From: Pyramidobacter porci
GTDB lineage: Bacteria; Synergistota; Synergistia; Synergistales; Dethiosulfovibrionaceae
DNA length: 64,000 bases
Assembly: GCF_009695745.1 (NCBI RefSeq)
Contig: NZ_VUNH01000002.1
Coordinates: 186,001-250,000, forward strand
Direction of reading: 5' to 3'
The notes beneath the pieces are model-generated. The model had not been told where the DNA came from. It worked only from the letters and a program-made list of their open reading frames with translations, and searched no databases. The position numbers were made by a program, and so were the translations under genes. Position 1 is the stretch's first letter; each line of letters starts with the position of its first letter. Positions 8,205 to 17,928 of this stretch are shown piece after piece.

Positions 8205-9386
8205 ATGAAAAAAGCTCTTCTGCGGTGCAAAACCTGCGGCGCCGAGTACGGCGCGGATCGGGCACCGTTCCGCTGCGCCTGCGGCGAACCGCTCGATCTG
8301 GCGTGGAACGGTTTCGGTATCGAAGCAAACGAAAGATGCCAGTCGCGCCGCTACGCGGCGTTCTATCCGTTTGCGGCGGGCGAGTGGCGCTCGCTGGGCG
8401 AGGGGGGCACGCCGCTCGTAAAGCTCGAGACGCTGGCCAAAGAACTTGGCCTGGCCGAGGTGGCGGTCAAAAACGAGAGCGCCAACCCCACCTGGTCGTT
8501 CAAGGACCGCGGCACGGCGTCCTGTATCGCCCACGCGCGGGCGCTCGGCTACACGAAAGTCGGCACGGTCTCTTCGGGCAACATGGCGGCCTCGGTGGCG
8601 GCGTACGCCGCGGCGGCGGACATGGAAGCTTTCGTCCTCGTCAAGGGCAACGTTGCCGACGAGAAGCTGGCGCCGATCGCCATTTACGGGCCGCATTTGC
8701 TGCGCGTCGCCGGGCCGTACTACGAACTTTACGGCGAAAGCCTGCGGCTTGGCGCCGAGCGCGGCATCTACTTCATGAACTCCGACGTGCCGTTCCGCGT
8801 CGCCGGCTCGCGCACGATCGCCTACGAGATCGCCGAAGAGCGCGGCTTCCGCGTGCCCGACTGGGTGATCGTGCCGACGAGCGCAGGAGGCAACCTGCGC
8901 GGCATCGTTAACGGCTTCGAGGATCTGCGGCGGGCGGGGCTGACCGAAAAACTGCCGCGGTTCATCTGCGCGCAGGCGGCCAACATTTCGCCCATCGCCG
9001 CGGCCTTCGCCGCCGGCGCGGCGCGGATCAGACGATTCCCCGACAACGAGACGATCGCCCACGCCATCGACAACCCGTTTCCGCCCAGCGGCAACCGCGT
9101 GCTGGCCGAGCTGCGCCGTCTCGGCGGCGCAGTTCTGACGGCCAGCGAAGGTGAAATCGTCCGCGCCCAGGCCGATTTGGCCCGTTGCGGCCTGTTTGGC
9201 CAGCCGGCGTCCTGTGTGCCGCTGGCGGTTCTGCGCCGGGCGCGCGCGGACGGCATCGTGGCGGAGGGCGAGAGCGCCGCGCTGGTGATGACGGGCAGCG
9301 GGCTGAAGTATACGGCGGCTTTTGCGGCGCACCGCCTCGAGTGGCGCGACTGCGATCTTGCCTCTTTGCCGGCGTATCTGAAATAA
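8205..9386 (+). CDS. thrC: Threonine synthase
   Basis: The 393-residue fold-type II PLP enzyme converts O-phosphohomoserine to threonine. The N-terminus has a zinc-ribbon-like CKTCGAEYG...CACG segment, typical of the longer ThrC class. The PLP lysine is in NPTWSFKDRG, the phosphate loop is around SSGNMAAS, and the C-terminal cofactor-contact segment is VMTGSGLKYT. Related threonine-synthase-like enzymes such as cysteate synthase share this architecture, so substrate is inferred from family similarity. No other thr genes are adjacent. Confidence 0.85.
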   Translation: MKKALLRCKTCGAEYGADRAPFRCACGEPLDLAWNGFGIEANERCQSRRYAAFYPFAAGEWRSLGEGGTPLVKLETLAKELGLAEVAVKNESANPTWSFKDRGTASCIAHARALGYTKVGTVSSGNMAASVAAYAAAADMEAFVLVKGNVADEKLAPIAIYGPHLLRVAGPYYELYGESLRLGAERGIYFMNSDVPFRVAGSRTIAYEIAEERGFRVPDWVIVPTSAGGNLRGIVNGFEDLRRAGLTEKLPRFICAQAANISPIAAAFAAGAARIRRFPDNETIAHAIDNPFPPSGNRVLAELRRLGGAVLTASEGEIVRAQADLARCGLFGQPASCVPLAVLRRARADGIVAEGESAALVMTGSGLKYTAAFAAHRLEWRDCDLASLPAYLK

Positions 9387-9447
9387 TCCGCCCGAAGCGG
9401 GACTTGCTTCGGAAAGGTGCTTTTGATTTTTGCGGACAGGCCGAGTT

Positions 9448-9476
9448 TTGTCTCCCGACGCGCCAGGGAGTATAAT
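9448..9476 (+). promoter_or_regulatory. Sigma-70-type promoter of the gtr operon
   Basis: TTGTCT (9448-9453) and TATAAT (9471-9476) are separated by 17 bases, 50 bases ahead of the first gene. Confidence 0.75.
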
Positions 9477-9525
9477 ATCCTAATCCGTTCGAAAAGGATA
9501 TTTCAAAAAAGCGAGGACTTTTGTC

Positions 9526-11064
9526 ATGGAACAGTCGAAGAATCCCTGCCGCCTGATTCTCCTCAGCACGCTGCTCTGGGGGCTTTTCGCGCACGGCATG
9601 ATGCTGCTCAACAAATTTTCGTTCCACGACGACGCCAAGCTGGGCTTCGGCCTCGGCGCCACGGTGACGTCGGGACGGTGGATGCTCGAAGTGCTGAAGC
9701 GCGTCACCGAGTTCGTTTTCGGCGGCAGCCTCTACAGCCTGCCGCTTTTCAACGGCCTGCTGACGCTGATTCTGGTCGGGCTGGCGGCCTGCATGACGGC
9801 GAAGATCTTTCGGCTGCGGCGCGTTTACAGCTGCGTGCTGCTGGCGGGCGTGATGGTGGCCTTTCCGGTCGTGACGGCGATGATGGGGTACATGTACACG
9901 GTGCCCTATTACATGATCGGTCTCGACCTGGCCGTGGCCGGAGCCTGGCTGATCTGCGACGGCGACAGGCGGCACTGGTACCGGCTGCCGGCGGGCTGCG
10001 TGCTGGCGGCCTGCGCGGTGGGCGTGTATCAGTCCTGCATCCCCATCGTGCTCAGCGTGATGCTGCTGCACATGATGATGAGCCTGCATTACGACGCTTC
10101 GGCGAGGCGCTTCGATTTCTTTTACAGGGGACTTTCCCTGGCGCTGGCCTGCGCGCTGTTCATGACGCTGTACCTGGCGGCGAACTGGTTGAGCTTGAAG
10201 GCCGCGGGCGCGCAGCTTTCCGATTACGAGAGCATCAACACGTTCGGCTTCGGCGGCTGGAGCGAGTATCTCGACCGCGCGGCGCGGGCCTACCGCGAGT
10301 TCTTTCTGCCGCCGCCGATGAAGATGCGCGACATGTATCCCACGGCGTCGCTGCGCTGGCTCTATCAGGTCGTACTGTGGTTCGGCGTTCTGCTCGGGCT
10401 GGATCGTGCCGCTCAGCTGTTCCGGCGCAGGCCGCGCCGCGGCCTTGAGTTCCTGCTGACGCTGGCGCTGCTGCCGCTGGCGGTCAACTTCATCCACGTT
10501 ATGGTGGACGTGAAGATGATCCACTCGCTCATGGTCTACTCCAAAGTTTTTGTCTTCGTGGGCTTCATCTGCCTGCTCGAGAACGCCGCGCTGGACCGCC
10601 TCCATTACCCGCGCTGGATCTACCGCGGCGGCATGCTGCTGATGTTCTGCGTGACGGTGCTGTACTGCCACTTCTCCAACATCTGTTATTTCAAGGCCAA
10701 CTTTCTGCAGAACCAGGCGATCAGCTACTTCACGCGGCTGGCGGCGCGCATCGAAAGCGTGCCCGGCTATTCGCCGTACCTGCCCGTGGCTTTTCTGAAC
10801 GAAGACGCCAAACAGGATTTCAACGCGCCCGTGATCCCGGAATTCGAACGCATCCGCCTGATCCCCTACCTGTTCAACGAGAAGTCGCCGCTGATCAACA
10901 ACTACGCGTGGAAGAACTTCATGCGCATGTGGTGCGATTATTCGCCGATCGTCATCGAGAGCGTGGAATCCTTCGAAAAACTGCCCGAGGTAATGTCCAT
11001 GCCGCGCTATCCTCTCGAAGGCTCGATCAGGATCGTGAACGAGGCGGTCGTGGTCAAATTTTAA
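9526..11064 (+). CDS. GtrII-like membrane glucosyltransferase
   Basis: The 512-residue polytopic membrane protein has about ten hydrophobic segments and an early HDDAKLGFG motif in the first periplasmic loop, as in Glucos_trans_II (Gtr serotype-converting) proteins. These use polyprenyl-phosphate-glucose on the periplasmic side to add glucosyl groups to an envelope polysaccharide. It is the first gene of a three-gene operon with a GtrB-like synthase and a GtrA-like flippase. The specific acceptor cannot be read from sequence. Confidence 0.8.
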   Translation: MEQSKNPCRLILLSTLLWGLFAHGMMLLNKFSFHDDAKLGFGLGATVTSGRWMLEVLKRVTEFVFGGSLYSLPLFNGLLTLILVGLAACMTAKIFRLRRVYSCVLLAGVMVAFPVVTAMMGYMYTVPYYMIGLDLAVAGAWLICDGDRRHWYRLPAGCVLAACAVGVYQSCIPIVLSVMLLHMMMSLHYDASARRFDFFYRGLSLALACALFMTLYLAANWLSLKAAGAQLSDYESINTFGFGGWSEYLDRAARAYREFFLPPPMKMRDMYPTASLRWLYQVVLWFGVLLGLDRAAQLFRRRPRRGLEFLLTLALLPLAVNFIHVMVDVKMIHSLMVYSKVFVFVGFICLLENAALDRLHYPRWIYRGGMLLMFCVTVLYCHFSNICYFKANFLQNQAISYFTRLAARIESVPGYSPYLPVAFLNEDAKQDFNAPVIPEFERIRLIPYLFNEKSPLINNYAWKNFMRMWCDYSPIVIESVESFEKLPEVMSMPRYPLEGSIRIVNEAVVVKF

Positions 11065-11097
11065 CGACGGCGGCACGGTGCGAAAGGAGTGATAGGC

Positions 11098-12102
11098 ATG
11101 ACCGAGGAGAGACGGGGAAAACGGCCGCTGTTTTCCGTGGCGGTGCCGTTTTACAACGAGCAGGAGAACCTGCGGGCGTTGTACGAGCGCCTCTGTCGCG
11201 TCGTCGGCGGCGTGGAAAACTGCGACTTCGAGCTGCTTTTTGTGGACGACGGCAGCACCGACGCCTCGCTTGAAATCGTGCGCGCCCTGGCGGCGCAGGA
11301 CGCCCGCGTGCGCTATCTGAGCTTTTCGCGCAATTTCGGCAAGGAGATCGCGCTGTCGGCCGCCATCGACCACGCGCGCGGCGACGGCGCCATCTTCATG
11401 GACGCCGACCTGCAGCATCCGCCGGAGCTGATCCCGAAGCTGATCGAAGGCTGGTTCGAGGGCTACGACGACGTCTACGCGCAGCGGCGCACGCGTGGCG
11501 GCGAGTCGGCCTTCAAAAAACTGACGGCCAAGCTGTACTACCATGTGCTGGCACGCTCGACGCGCATCCCCATCCAGATGGACGCCGGCGATTTCCGCCT
11601 GCTCAGCGCCCGGGCGCTGGCGGTGCTGCGGCGCATGCCCGAGCACCAGCGCAATATGAAGAGCCTGTACAGCTGGATCGGCTTCAGAAAAAAAGCCGTG
11701 CCCGTCGATCAGGAACCGCGCCTGCACGGCGCAAGCAAGTTCGGTTTCTTTCGCCTGCTCAACCTGGCGCTGGACGGCATCACCTCGTTCACGACGGCGC
11801 CGCTGCGCCTGGCCACGATTCTCGGCGCGCTCAGCGCCGCCGTGGCGCTGCTTTCGTTCTGCTGGTTCCTGATCCGCACGGCGGTGTGGGGCAATCCCGT
11901 GCCCGGCTACCCCTCGCTGTTCTGCGGCATTCTCTTCTTCGGCGGCGTGCAGTTGCTGGGACTGGGCGTCATCGGCGAGTATCTCGGCCGCGTCTTCATG
12001 GAGACCAAGGGCCGCCCGCTCTATGTCATCGCCGAAAGCAACGTGACTGACGAGACGCCGGACGAAACGCTTCCGGAACGCAAGGAGGCGCGGCATGATT
12101 GA
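11098..12102 (+). CDS. GtrB-like polyprenyl-phosphate glycosyltransferase (GT2)
   Basis: The 334-residue protein has an N-terminal GT-A domain (VAVPFYNEQENL, FVDDGSTD, MDADLQHPPE) and two C-terminal membrane helices (about 240-300), as in GtrB/DPMS enzymes that charge undecaprenyl phosphate with a hexose from a nucleotide sugar. The ATG at 11098 sits eight bases after AAAGGAG; a GTG at 11089 overlaps that site and is less likely. Its last 8 bases overlap the GtrA-like gene. Confidence 0.9.
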   Translation: MTEERRGKRPLFSVAVPFYNEQENLRALYERLCRVVGGVENCDFELLFVDDGSTDASLEIVRALAAQDARVRYLSFSRNFGKEIALSAAIDHARGDGAIFMDADLQHPPELIPKLIEGWFEGYDDVYAQRRTRGGESAFKKLTAKLYYHVLARSTRIPIQMDAGDFRLLSARALAVLRRMPEHQRNMKSLYSWIGFRKKAVPVDQEPRLHGASKFGFFRLLNLALDGITSFTTAPLRLATILGALSAAVALLSFCWFLIRTAVWGNPVPGYPSLFCGILFFGGVQLLGLGVIGEYLGRVFMETKGRPLYVIAESNVTDETPDETLPERKEARHD

Positions 12103-12505
12103 GACGGAACGGGAACGGTTCCGGGAAGTCGCCGGCTACCTCTTCTTCGGCGTGCTGACGACGATAGTCAACTACGTCGGCTATTACGCGCTGACGCGCG
12201 GGCTGGATATGGGCGTGACGGCGGCGACGGCCTGGGCCTGGGCGCTGGCGGTGCTGTTTGCGTTCGTGACCAACAAGCTCTGGGTCTTTCGCAGCCGCAC
12301 GCGCGGCCTGGCGGCGCTGGGGCGCGAGCTGTCGGCCTTCGTGGCGGCGCGCCTCTTTTCCGGCCTGCTCGACGTGGCCATGATGTGGCTGTTCGCCGAG
12401 CAGCTGGGCTGGCCGGACATGTGGGTGAAAATCGGCGACAACGTGTTCGTCACGGCGCTCAACTACGTTTTCAGCAAGCGCTGGATTTTCCGCGAGCGGC
12501 CGTGA
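12095..12505 (+). CDS. GtrA-family flippase
   Basis: The 136-residue protein has four membrane helices and the GtrA fold pattern (YLFFGVLTTIVNYVGYYALT early, then AFVTNKLWVF and a C-terminal NYVFSKRWIF). GtrA proteins are thought to flip polyprenyl-phosphate-glucose to the periplasm. It is translationally coupled to the upstream GT2 gene by an 8-base overlap and completes the gtr operon. Confidence 0.9.
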   Translation: MIETERERFREVAGYLFFGVLTTIVNYVGYYALTRGLDMGVTAATAWAWALAVLFAFVTNKLWVFRSRTRGLAALGRELSAFVAARLFSGLLDVAMMWLFAEQLGWPDMWVKIGDNVFVTALNYVFSKRWIFRERP

Positions 12506-12575
12506 CGAGAGGCTTAATACAAAGTCCGCCGCGAAGGCGCTGAGACGTGAAGAAAAACGAAAAATGGAACGACGT

Positions 12576-12618
12576 AAAGCGATCCCCGGCGGCCAAACGG
12601 CGGCCGGGGATCGCTTTT
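12576..12618 (+). terminator. Terminator after the gtr operon
   Basis: A 15-bp perfect stem (12576-12590 with 12603-12617, AAAGCGATCCCCGGC and its complement) ends in a short T run. Confidence 0.7.
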
Positions 12619-12654
12619 GCAGGGAGCGGCGGCCGATAAAAATCGGTGATTTCG

Positions 12655-12685
12655 TTACAGACACGGCGATTTTTAAGAGTATAAT
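12655..12685 (+). promoter_or_regulatory. Probable ftsH promoter
   Basis: A consensus TATAAT (12680-12685) lies 40 bases ahead of the GTG start. The best -35 is TTACAG (12655-12660) with a long 19-base spacer, so only the -10 is convincing. Confidence 0.45.
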
Positions 12686-12725
12686 AGGGAACACGAAACC
12701 GAATTCCGCAGAGGAGGAAGCTGCC

Positions 12726-14549
<1,824 letters not shown>

Positions 14550-14560
14550 CTGAAGAAAAC

Positions 14561-14617
14561 GTGCGCGAAAAAATTCCCGGAAGGCTGTGCGCCTTTCGGG
14601 AATTTTTTTGCGCGCAC
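14561..14617 (+). terminator. Terminator after ftsH
   Basis: A long stem pairs GTGCGCG + AAAAATTCCCG with its complement ending GCGCGCAC, and includes a T7 tract. Confidence 0.8.
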
Positions 14618-14746
14618 CGTGCGGCGCGTTTCGTCCGGAAAAATCGCCGAATTTTTTTTGAATCAATCGTGACTTTGACTTTCAATGACCTGTTTTAAGG
14701 CTATCAAAAGAAGCTGTATCAATCGATCTGATTAATTTGAAATGAA

Positions 14747-14773
14747 TTAGCACTCAATACTTGACAGTGCTAA
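14747..14773. promoter_or_regulatory. CIRCE operator (HrcA binding site)
   Basis: TTAGCACTC, nine bases, then CAGTGCTAA. This matches the CIRCE consensus TTAGCACTC-N9-GAGTGCTAA with one mismatch. It overlaps the -35 of the hsp20 promoter, as expected for HrcA repression relieved by heat. An extra half-site-like GAGTGCTA lies at 14777-14784 against the -10. Confidence 0.93.
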
Positions 14774-14788
14774 CAAGAGTGCTATAAT
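14761..14788 (+). promoter_or_regulatory. Sigma-70 promoter of hsp20
   Basis: A perfect TTGACA (14761-14766) and a perfect TATAAT (14783-14788) have a 16-base spacer. The -35 lies within the CIRCE operator. Confidence 0.92.
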
Positions 14789-14811
14789 ACACTCAGAACG
14801 AGGGAGGAGCG

Positions 14812-14859
14812 ATGAAGCGAAAGACCTCCGCTCCGGACGTTCCCGCATCGTTAATATAG
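14812..14859 (+). CDS. Possible 15-residue leader peptide ahead of hsp20
   Basis: An ATG preceded by AGGGAGGAG with suitable spacing opens a 15-codon frame (MKRKTSAPDVPASLI) inside the hsp20 5' leader, ending at TAG. A GC-rich hairpin (GGCGGaCCCCG / CGGGGcCGCC region, about 14862-14884) lies between it and the hsp20 ribosome site. It may be a regulatory short ORF or chance. No family is known to me. Confidence 0.3.
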   Translation: MKRKTSAPDVPASLI

Positions 14860-14906
14860 AAGGCGGACCCCGCACGGGGCCGCCCGATCTCAAGGAGGAA
14901 ATAAAA

Positions 14907-15347
14907 ATGATGGTACCGAGCATTTGGAACGACAATCTGTTTGACGAACTGGACAATGTGTTCAACGATCACTTCTTCCGCAGGAGTCCGCTGTACGGGC
15001 GCCGGGAACAGAACATGATGAAGACCGACGTGCGCGAGACGGAAAACAGCTACGAAGTGGATGTCGATCTGCCCGGCTTCAAGAAGGAAAACGTCAACGT
15101 CCAGCTGCAGAACGGCTATCTGACGATCAGCGCCGCCAAACAGCACTCCAAGGAGGAGAAGGACGCCAAAGGCGCTTTTATCCGCCAGGAGCGTTACGAG
15201 GGGAGCTGCTCGCGCAGCTTCTACGTGGGCGAGAACATCAAAAAGGAAGACATCAGCGCCAAGCTGGAAGACGGCATCCTGCGCCTGACCTTCCCGAAGA
15301 AGACGGAAAAGGAACTCGAACAGAGCAAGCTGATCGAAATCGAATAG
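14907..15347 (+). CDS. Hsp20/alpha-crystallin small heat-shock protein
   Basis: The 146-residue ATP-independent chaperone has the alpha-crystallin domain at about 40-135: YEVDVDLPGFKKENVNVQL, then GSCSRSFYVG, then the conserved end DGILRLTFPK. The C-terminal LIEIE supplies the I-x-I-like tail that docks oligomers. Translation starts at one of two adjacent ATGs (14907/14910) after AAGGAGG. The CIRCE operator upstream indicates HrcA-type heat control, less common for hsp20 than for groESL/dnaK. Confidence 0.95.
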   Translation: MMVPSIWNDNLFDELDNVFNDHFFRRSPLYGRREQNMMKTDVRETENSYEVDVDLPGFKKENVNVQLQNGYLTISAAKQHSKEEKDAKGAFIRQERYEGSCSRSFYVGENIKKEDISAKLEDGILRLTFPKKTEKELEQSKLIEIE

Positions 15348-15360
15348 CTGCTTGCGCACG

Positions 15361-15402
15361 CAGGCCGCCGGGAGTGAATCCCGGCGGCCTGCTGTATTTT
15401 TT
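15361..15402 (+). terminator. Terminator after hsp20
   Basis: A 13-bp perfect stem (CAGGCCGCCGGGA and complement, 15361-15373 with 15379-15391) is followed by TGTATTTTTT. Confidence 0.9.
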
Positions 15403-15488
15403 GGAAGAAGCTTTTGAAGCGGCATTTTCGGTGAATGTCGTGCGGGCGATTGTCCATGAATGCCATGCAACCGGTTTCACATTTTCTG

Positions 15489-15497
15489 TGCTATAAT
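15489..15497 (+). promoter_or_regulatory. Extended -10 promoter of the nucleobase permease
   Basis: TGCTATAAT is a perfect extended -10, 38 bases before the start codon. No clear -35 is visible. Confidence 0.55.
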
Positions 15498-15534
15498 TCC
15501 GGCAGGATCAAAATTCACCCGGAGGTGTTGTGTG

Positions 15535-16899
15535 ATGGCTCGGAAAGAACTGGTTTATGGAGTGGACGACGTACCGTCTCTGCCGATTTTGCTGCTGGCG
15601 GGCGCGCAGCACGTGCTCACGCTGTTCGGCGCGACGACGCTGGTGCCGCTGATCTTCGGCCCGGCGATGGGGATGACGCCGGCGCAGATCGGATTTTTCA
15701 TTTCCTGCGTGTATTTCGCCATGGGGGTGTGCACGCTGATTCAGACCAGCCCGTTCGGTTCCGGGCTGCCGATCGTGCAGGGCTCGAGTTTCAGCTTCAT
15801 CCCGCCGATCATGACGATCGTCGGCGTCTATTCGGCGCAGGGCACGAACGTGATTCTGCAGTACATCGGCGGGGCGCTGATCTCCGGGGGCGTGTGTCTG
15901 GTGCTGCTGGGACAGTTCGGGCTGATCGGCAGGATCCGCCGCTTCGTCGGCCCGATCACGGTGGGCACGACGATCATGGCGATCGGCTTCTCGCTGGCGG
16001 GCACGGCGATCAGCGGCAATGCCGCCGGGTACTGGCCGGCTTCGCTGACGGTGGTGGTGCTGATTTTCCTGTTCGGTCTGGGCGTGAAGGGGCGTTACGT
16101 CAACATCTTCTCGGTCCTTCTGAGCGTGGTCATCGTCTGGGGAGCGTGCTTCGCGCTGAGCCGCGCCGGCGTGTTCCAGCCGGGGCATCCCGTTTATATC
16201 GGTCTTGACAACGTGAACTCGGCCAAGTGGTTCCAGTTCACCGGCTTCATGCCCTGGGGCATGCCGAAGTTCAGCACGGTGGCGTTCGGCGCGATCCTGG
16301 CGGGGTTCTTCTCGGTCATTCTCGAAAGCATCGGCGACTACTTCAACGTCTGCAACGCGGCCGGGCTGCCCGATCCGACGGAGCAGCAGATCAGCCGGGG
16401 CATCCGCGCCGAGGGGCTGGGCTGCATCTTCGGCGGCCTGACGGGCGCGGTGGCCTGCACGAGCTATACCGAGAACATCGGCCTGATCGGCCTGACGGGC
16501 GTGGCTTCGCGCTGGGTGGTGCGCGTCGGCGCGATCCTGCTGATCGGCATGAGCATGATCGGCAAGTTCGGCGCGCTGGTAGCCACGCTGCCCGCGCCGA
16601 TCATCGGCGGCTGCTACATCGCCCTGTTCGGCACCATCGGCGCGCTCGGCATCCAGGCGCTGACCCGCGCCGACATGCAGAAGCAGCGTAACGTGATGAT
16701 CGTCGGCTTCTCTTTCCTGATGGCGCTGGGGCTGCCGGGCTGGGTGGAGGCGCAGAAGGATCTGTTCTTCGGCTGGGGCATTCCCGGACAGATCCTCTGG
16801 GCGATCGGCAAGACGTCGATGGCGGTGGCGGGCGTTTCGGCCTGCCTGCTGGACAATCTGATCCCCGGCACGCGCGAGGAGCGCGGCTTCAGGGACTGA
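15535..16899 (+). CDS. NCS2-family nucleobase permease (uracil/xanthine type)
   Basis: The 454-residue inner-membrane symporter has about 12-14 hydrophobic segments and NCS2 hallmarks: the GAQHVLTLFGATTLVPL entry helix, QGSSFSFIPP, the ESIGDYFNVC segment with its acidic residue, and TSYTENIGLIGLTGVASR. The family imports uracil, xanthine or uric acid with protons. TENIG favours the uracil/xanthine side, but the substrate is not certain. The start at 15535 is nine bases after GGAGG; the frame extends to 15460 without a ribosome site. It is a single gene. Confidence 0.9.
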   Translation: MARKELVYGVDDVPSLPILLLAGAQHVLTLFGATTLVPLIFGPAMGMTPAQIGFFISCVYFAMGVCTLIQTSPFGSGLPIVQGSSFSFIPPIMTIVGVYSAQGTNVILQYIGGALISGGVCLVLLGQFGLIGRIRRFVGPITVGTTIMAIGFSLAGTAISGNAAGYWPASLTVVVLIFLFGLGVKGRYVNIFSVLLSVVIVWGACFALSRAGVFQPGHPVYIGLDNVNSAKWFQFTGFMPWGMPKFSTVAFGAILAGFFSVILESIGDYFNVCNAAGLPDPTEQQISRGIRAEGLGCIFGGLTGAVACTSYTENIGLIGLTGVASRWVVRVGAILLIGMSMIGKFGALVATLPAPIIGGCYIALFGTIGALGIQALTRADMQKQRNVMIVGFSFLMALGLPGWVEAQKDLFFGWGIPGQILWAIGKTSMAVAGVSACLLDNLIPGTREERGFRD

Positions 16900-17038
16900 G
16901 CCTGATTTTCAATGAGAACGCGCCGTTGAAAATGCCGCGCTCCTCGCGCGGTTTCATGCAGTTTTCGACGCGCTTTCGGCGCTCCGAAAAGGGCGAAGAA
17001 TTTTTTGCCCTTTTTAACGAAAAGAGTACGAATTTTAT

Positions 17039-17086
17039 AAAATGCGGAACGGGAAAAACTTTGCCGTTTTCCCCGCCCCGCATTTT
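17039..17086. terminator. Terminator hairpin between convergent permease and DnaQ-like gene
   Basis: AAATGCGG..CGGGAAAA pairs imperfectly with TTTTCCCCG..CCGCATTT, with T tracts on both strands. The rest of 16900-17155 holds no gene I can support. Confidence 0.6.
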
Positions 17087-17104
17087 TCGTGCTCGTCGTC
17101 CAAA

Positions 17105-17155
17105 GAAAACGGGAGGAAGAACGTCGCGGTCTGCAGCGTCTTTCCTCCCGTTTTC
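17105..17155. terminator. Second convergent terminator hairpin
   Basis: GAAAACGGGAGGA..AGA pairs with TCT..TCCTCCCGTTTTC immediately after the stop of the minus-strand exonuclease gene. The terminal A/T run serves both directions. Confidence 0.8.
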
Positions 17156-17746
17156 TCACCTTGCCAGCAATCGCGCCGACGAGGCGTATTCGCGCGCGAA
17201 CGCGGCGAAATCCATATCGAGCCCGCGGATCTTGCGCAGGATGCGCGCGAAGAGCTGGACGCAATAGCGGCAGTCGGCCAACGCGCGGTGGTGCCCGCCG
17301 GCGTCGAAGTCGAAGAAGCGGCTCAGGCTTTCCAGGCTGTAGCTGTTCAGCCCGGGAAAGGCCTGCCGGCTCAGCCTGAGCGTGTCGAAGACGGCGGGGC
17401 TGTCCCATTGGAGGCGCTGACGCCGCACGACGGGGTTGAGAAAGCTCATGTCGAACGGCGCGTTGTGCAGCACCAGCGGCGACGGCCCCACGAAGTTTAC
17501 GAGCGCGGCGACGGCGTCGGCGGCGCGGGGCTGGCCGCGGACCATGGCGTCGTCGATGCCGTGGATGGCGGAGACGTCGCGCGGGATGGGACGCCCGGGA
17601 TCGACCAGCATTTGGAAAGGCCGCTGCGAACCGTCGGGGAAGATTTTCAGCGCGGCGATCTCGACGATGCCGCAAAAGGCGGGACTCAATCCGGTGGTTT
17701 CGATGTCGAGGGCGGTGAAGCCCGTTTCGGCGATGGAGAGAGGCAT
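17156..17746 (-). CDS. DnaQ-like 3'-5' exonuclease (DEDDh family)
   Basis: The 196-residue soluble enzyme has all three exonuclease motifs: Exo I DIETTGL (about 15-21), Exo II HNAPFDMSFL, and Exo III H..ALADC with the DEDDh histidine. The length matches a stand-alone exonuclease domain, so it may proofread or trim DNA/RNA independently, or act as the epsilon subunit. AAAGGAGG precedes the ATG. Confidence 0.88.
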   Translation of the reverse strand: MPLSIAETGFTALDIETTGLSPAFCGIVEIAALKIFPDGSQRPFQMLVDPGRPIPRDVSAIHGIDDAMVRGQPRAADAVAALVNFVGPSPLVLHNAPFDMSFLNPVVRRQRLQWDSPAVFDTLRLSRQAFPGLNSYSLESLSRFFDFDAGGHHRALADCRYCVQLFARILRKIRGLDMDFAAFAREYASSARLLAR

Positions 17747-17855
17747 GACGCGCCTCCTTTCTGTTCGTTGCCTGGGCGGCCCGAGGAGAGCCGTCCGGCG
17801 TGAAAAAGTCTAGTGCAAAAGCGCGCGCTCTGTCAAGAGCCCGCGACAGAGTTCG

Positions 17856-17906
17856 AAAAAGCGAAGGTCCGGGGAATGGATTTTCCATCCGGAACCTTCG
17901 CTTTTT
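17856..17906 (-). terminator. Terminator of the tlpA-polyferredoxin operon
   Basis: AAAAAGCGAAGGT..CCGG pairs with CCGG..ACCTTCGCTTTTTT around an AT-rich loop. It lies 22 bases after the polyferredoxin stop on the minus strand. Confidence 0.8.
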
Positions 17907-17928
17907 TGAAAATCTATGCCGCCGGCTT

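Noticed and set aside
9028-12096. A 1022-codon open frame on the minus strand
   Set aside because: It runs opposite thrC and the gtr genes, is low in complexity (His/Gln/Arg/Ala-rich) and has no ribosome site. It is a GC-driven shadow.
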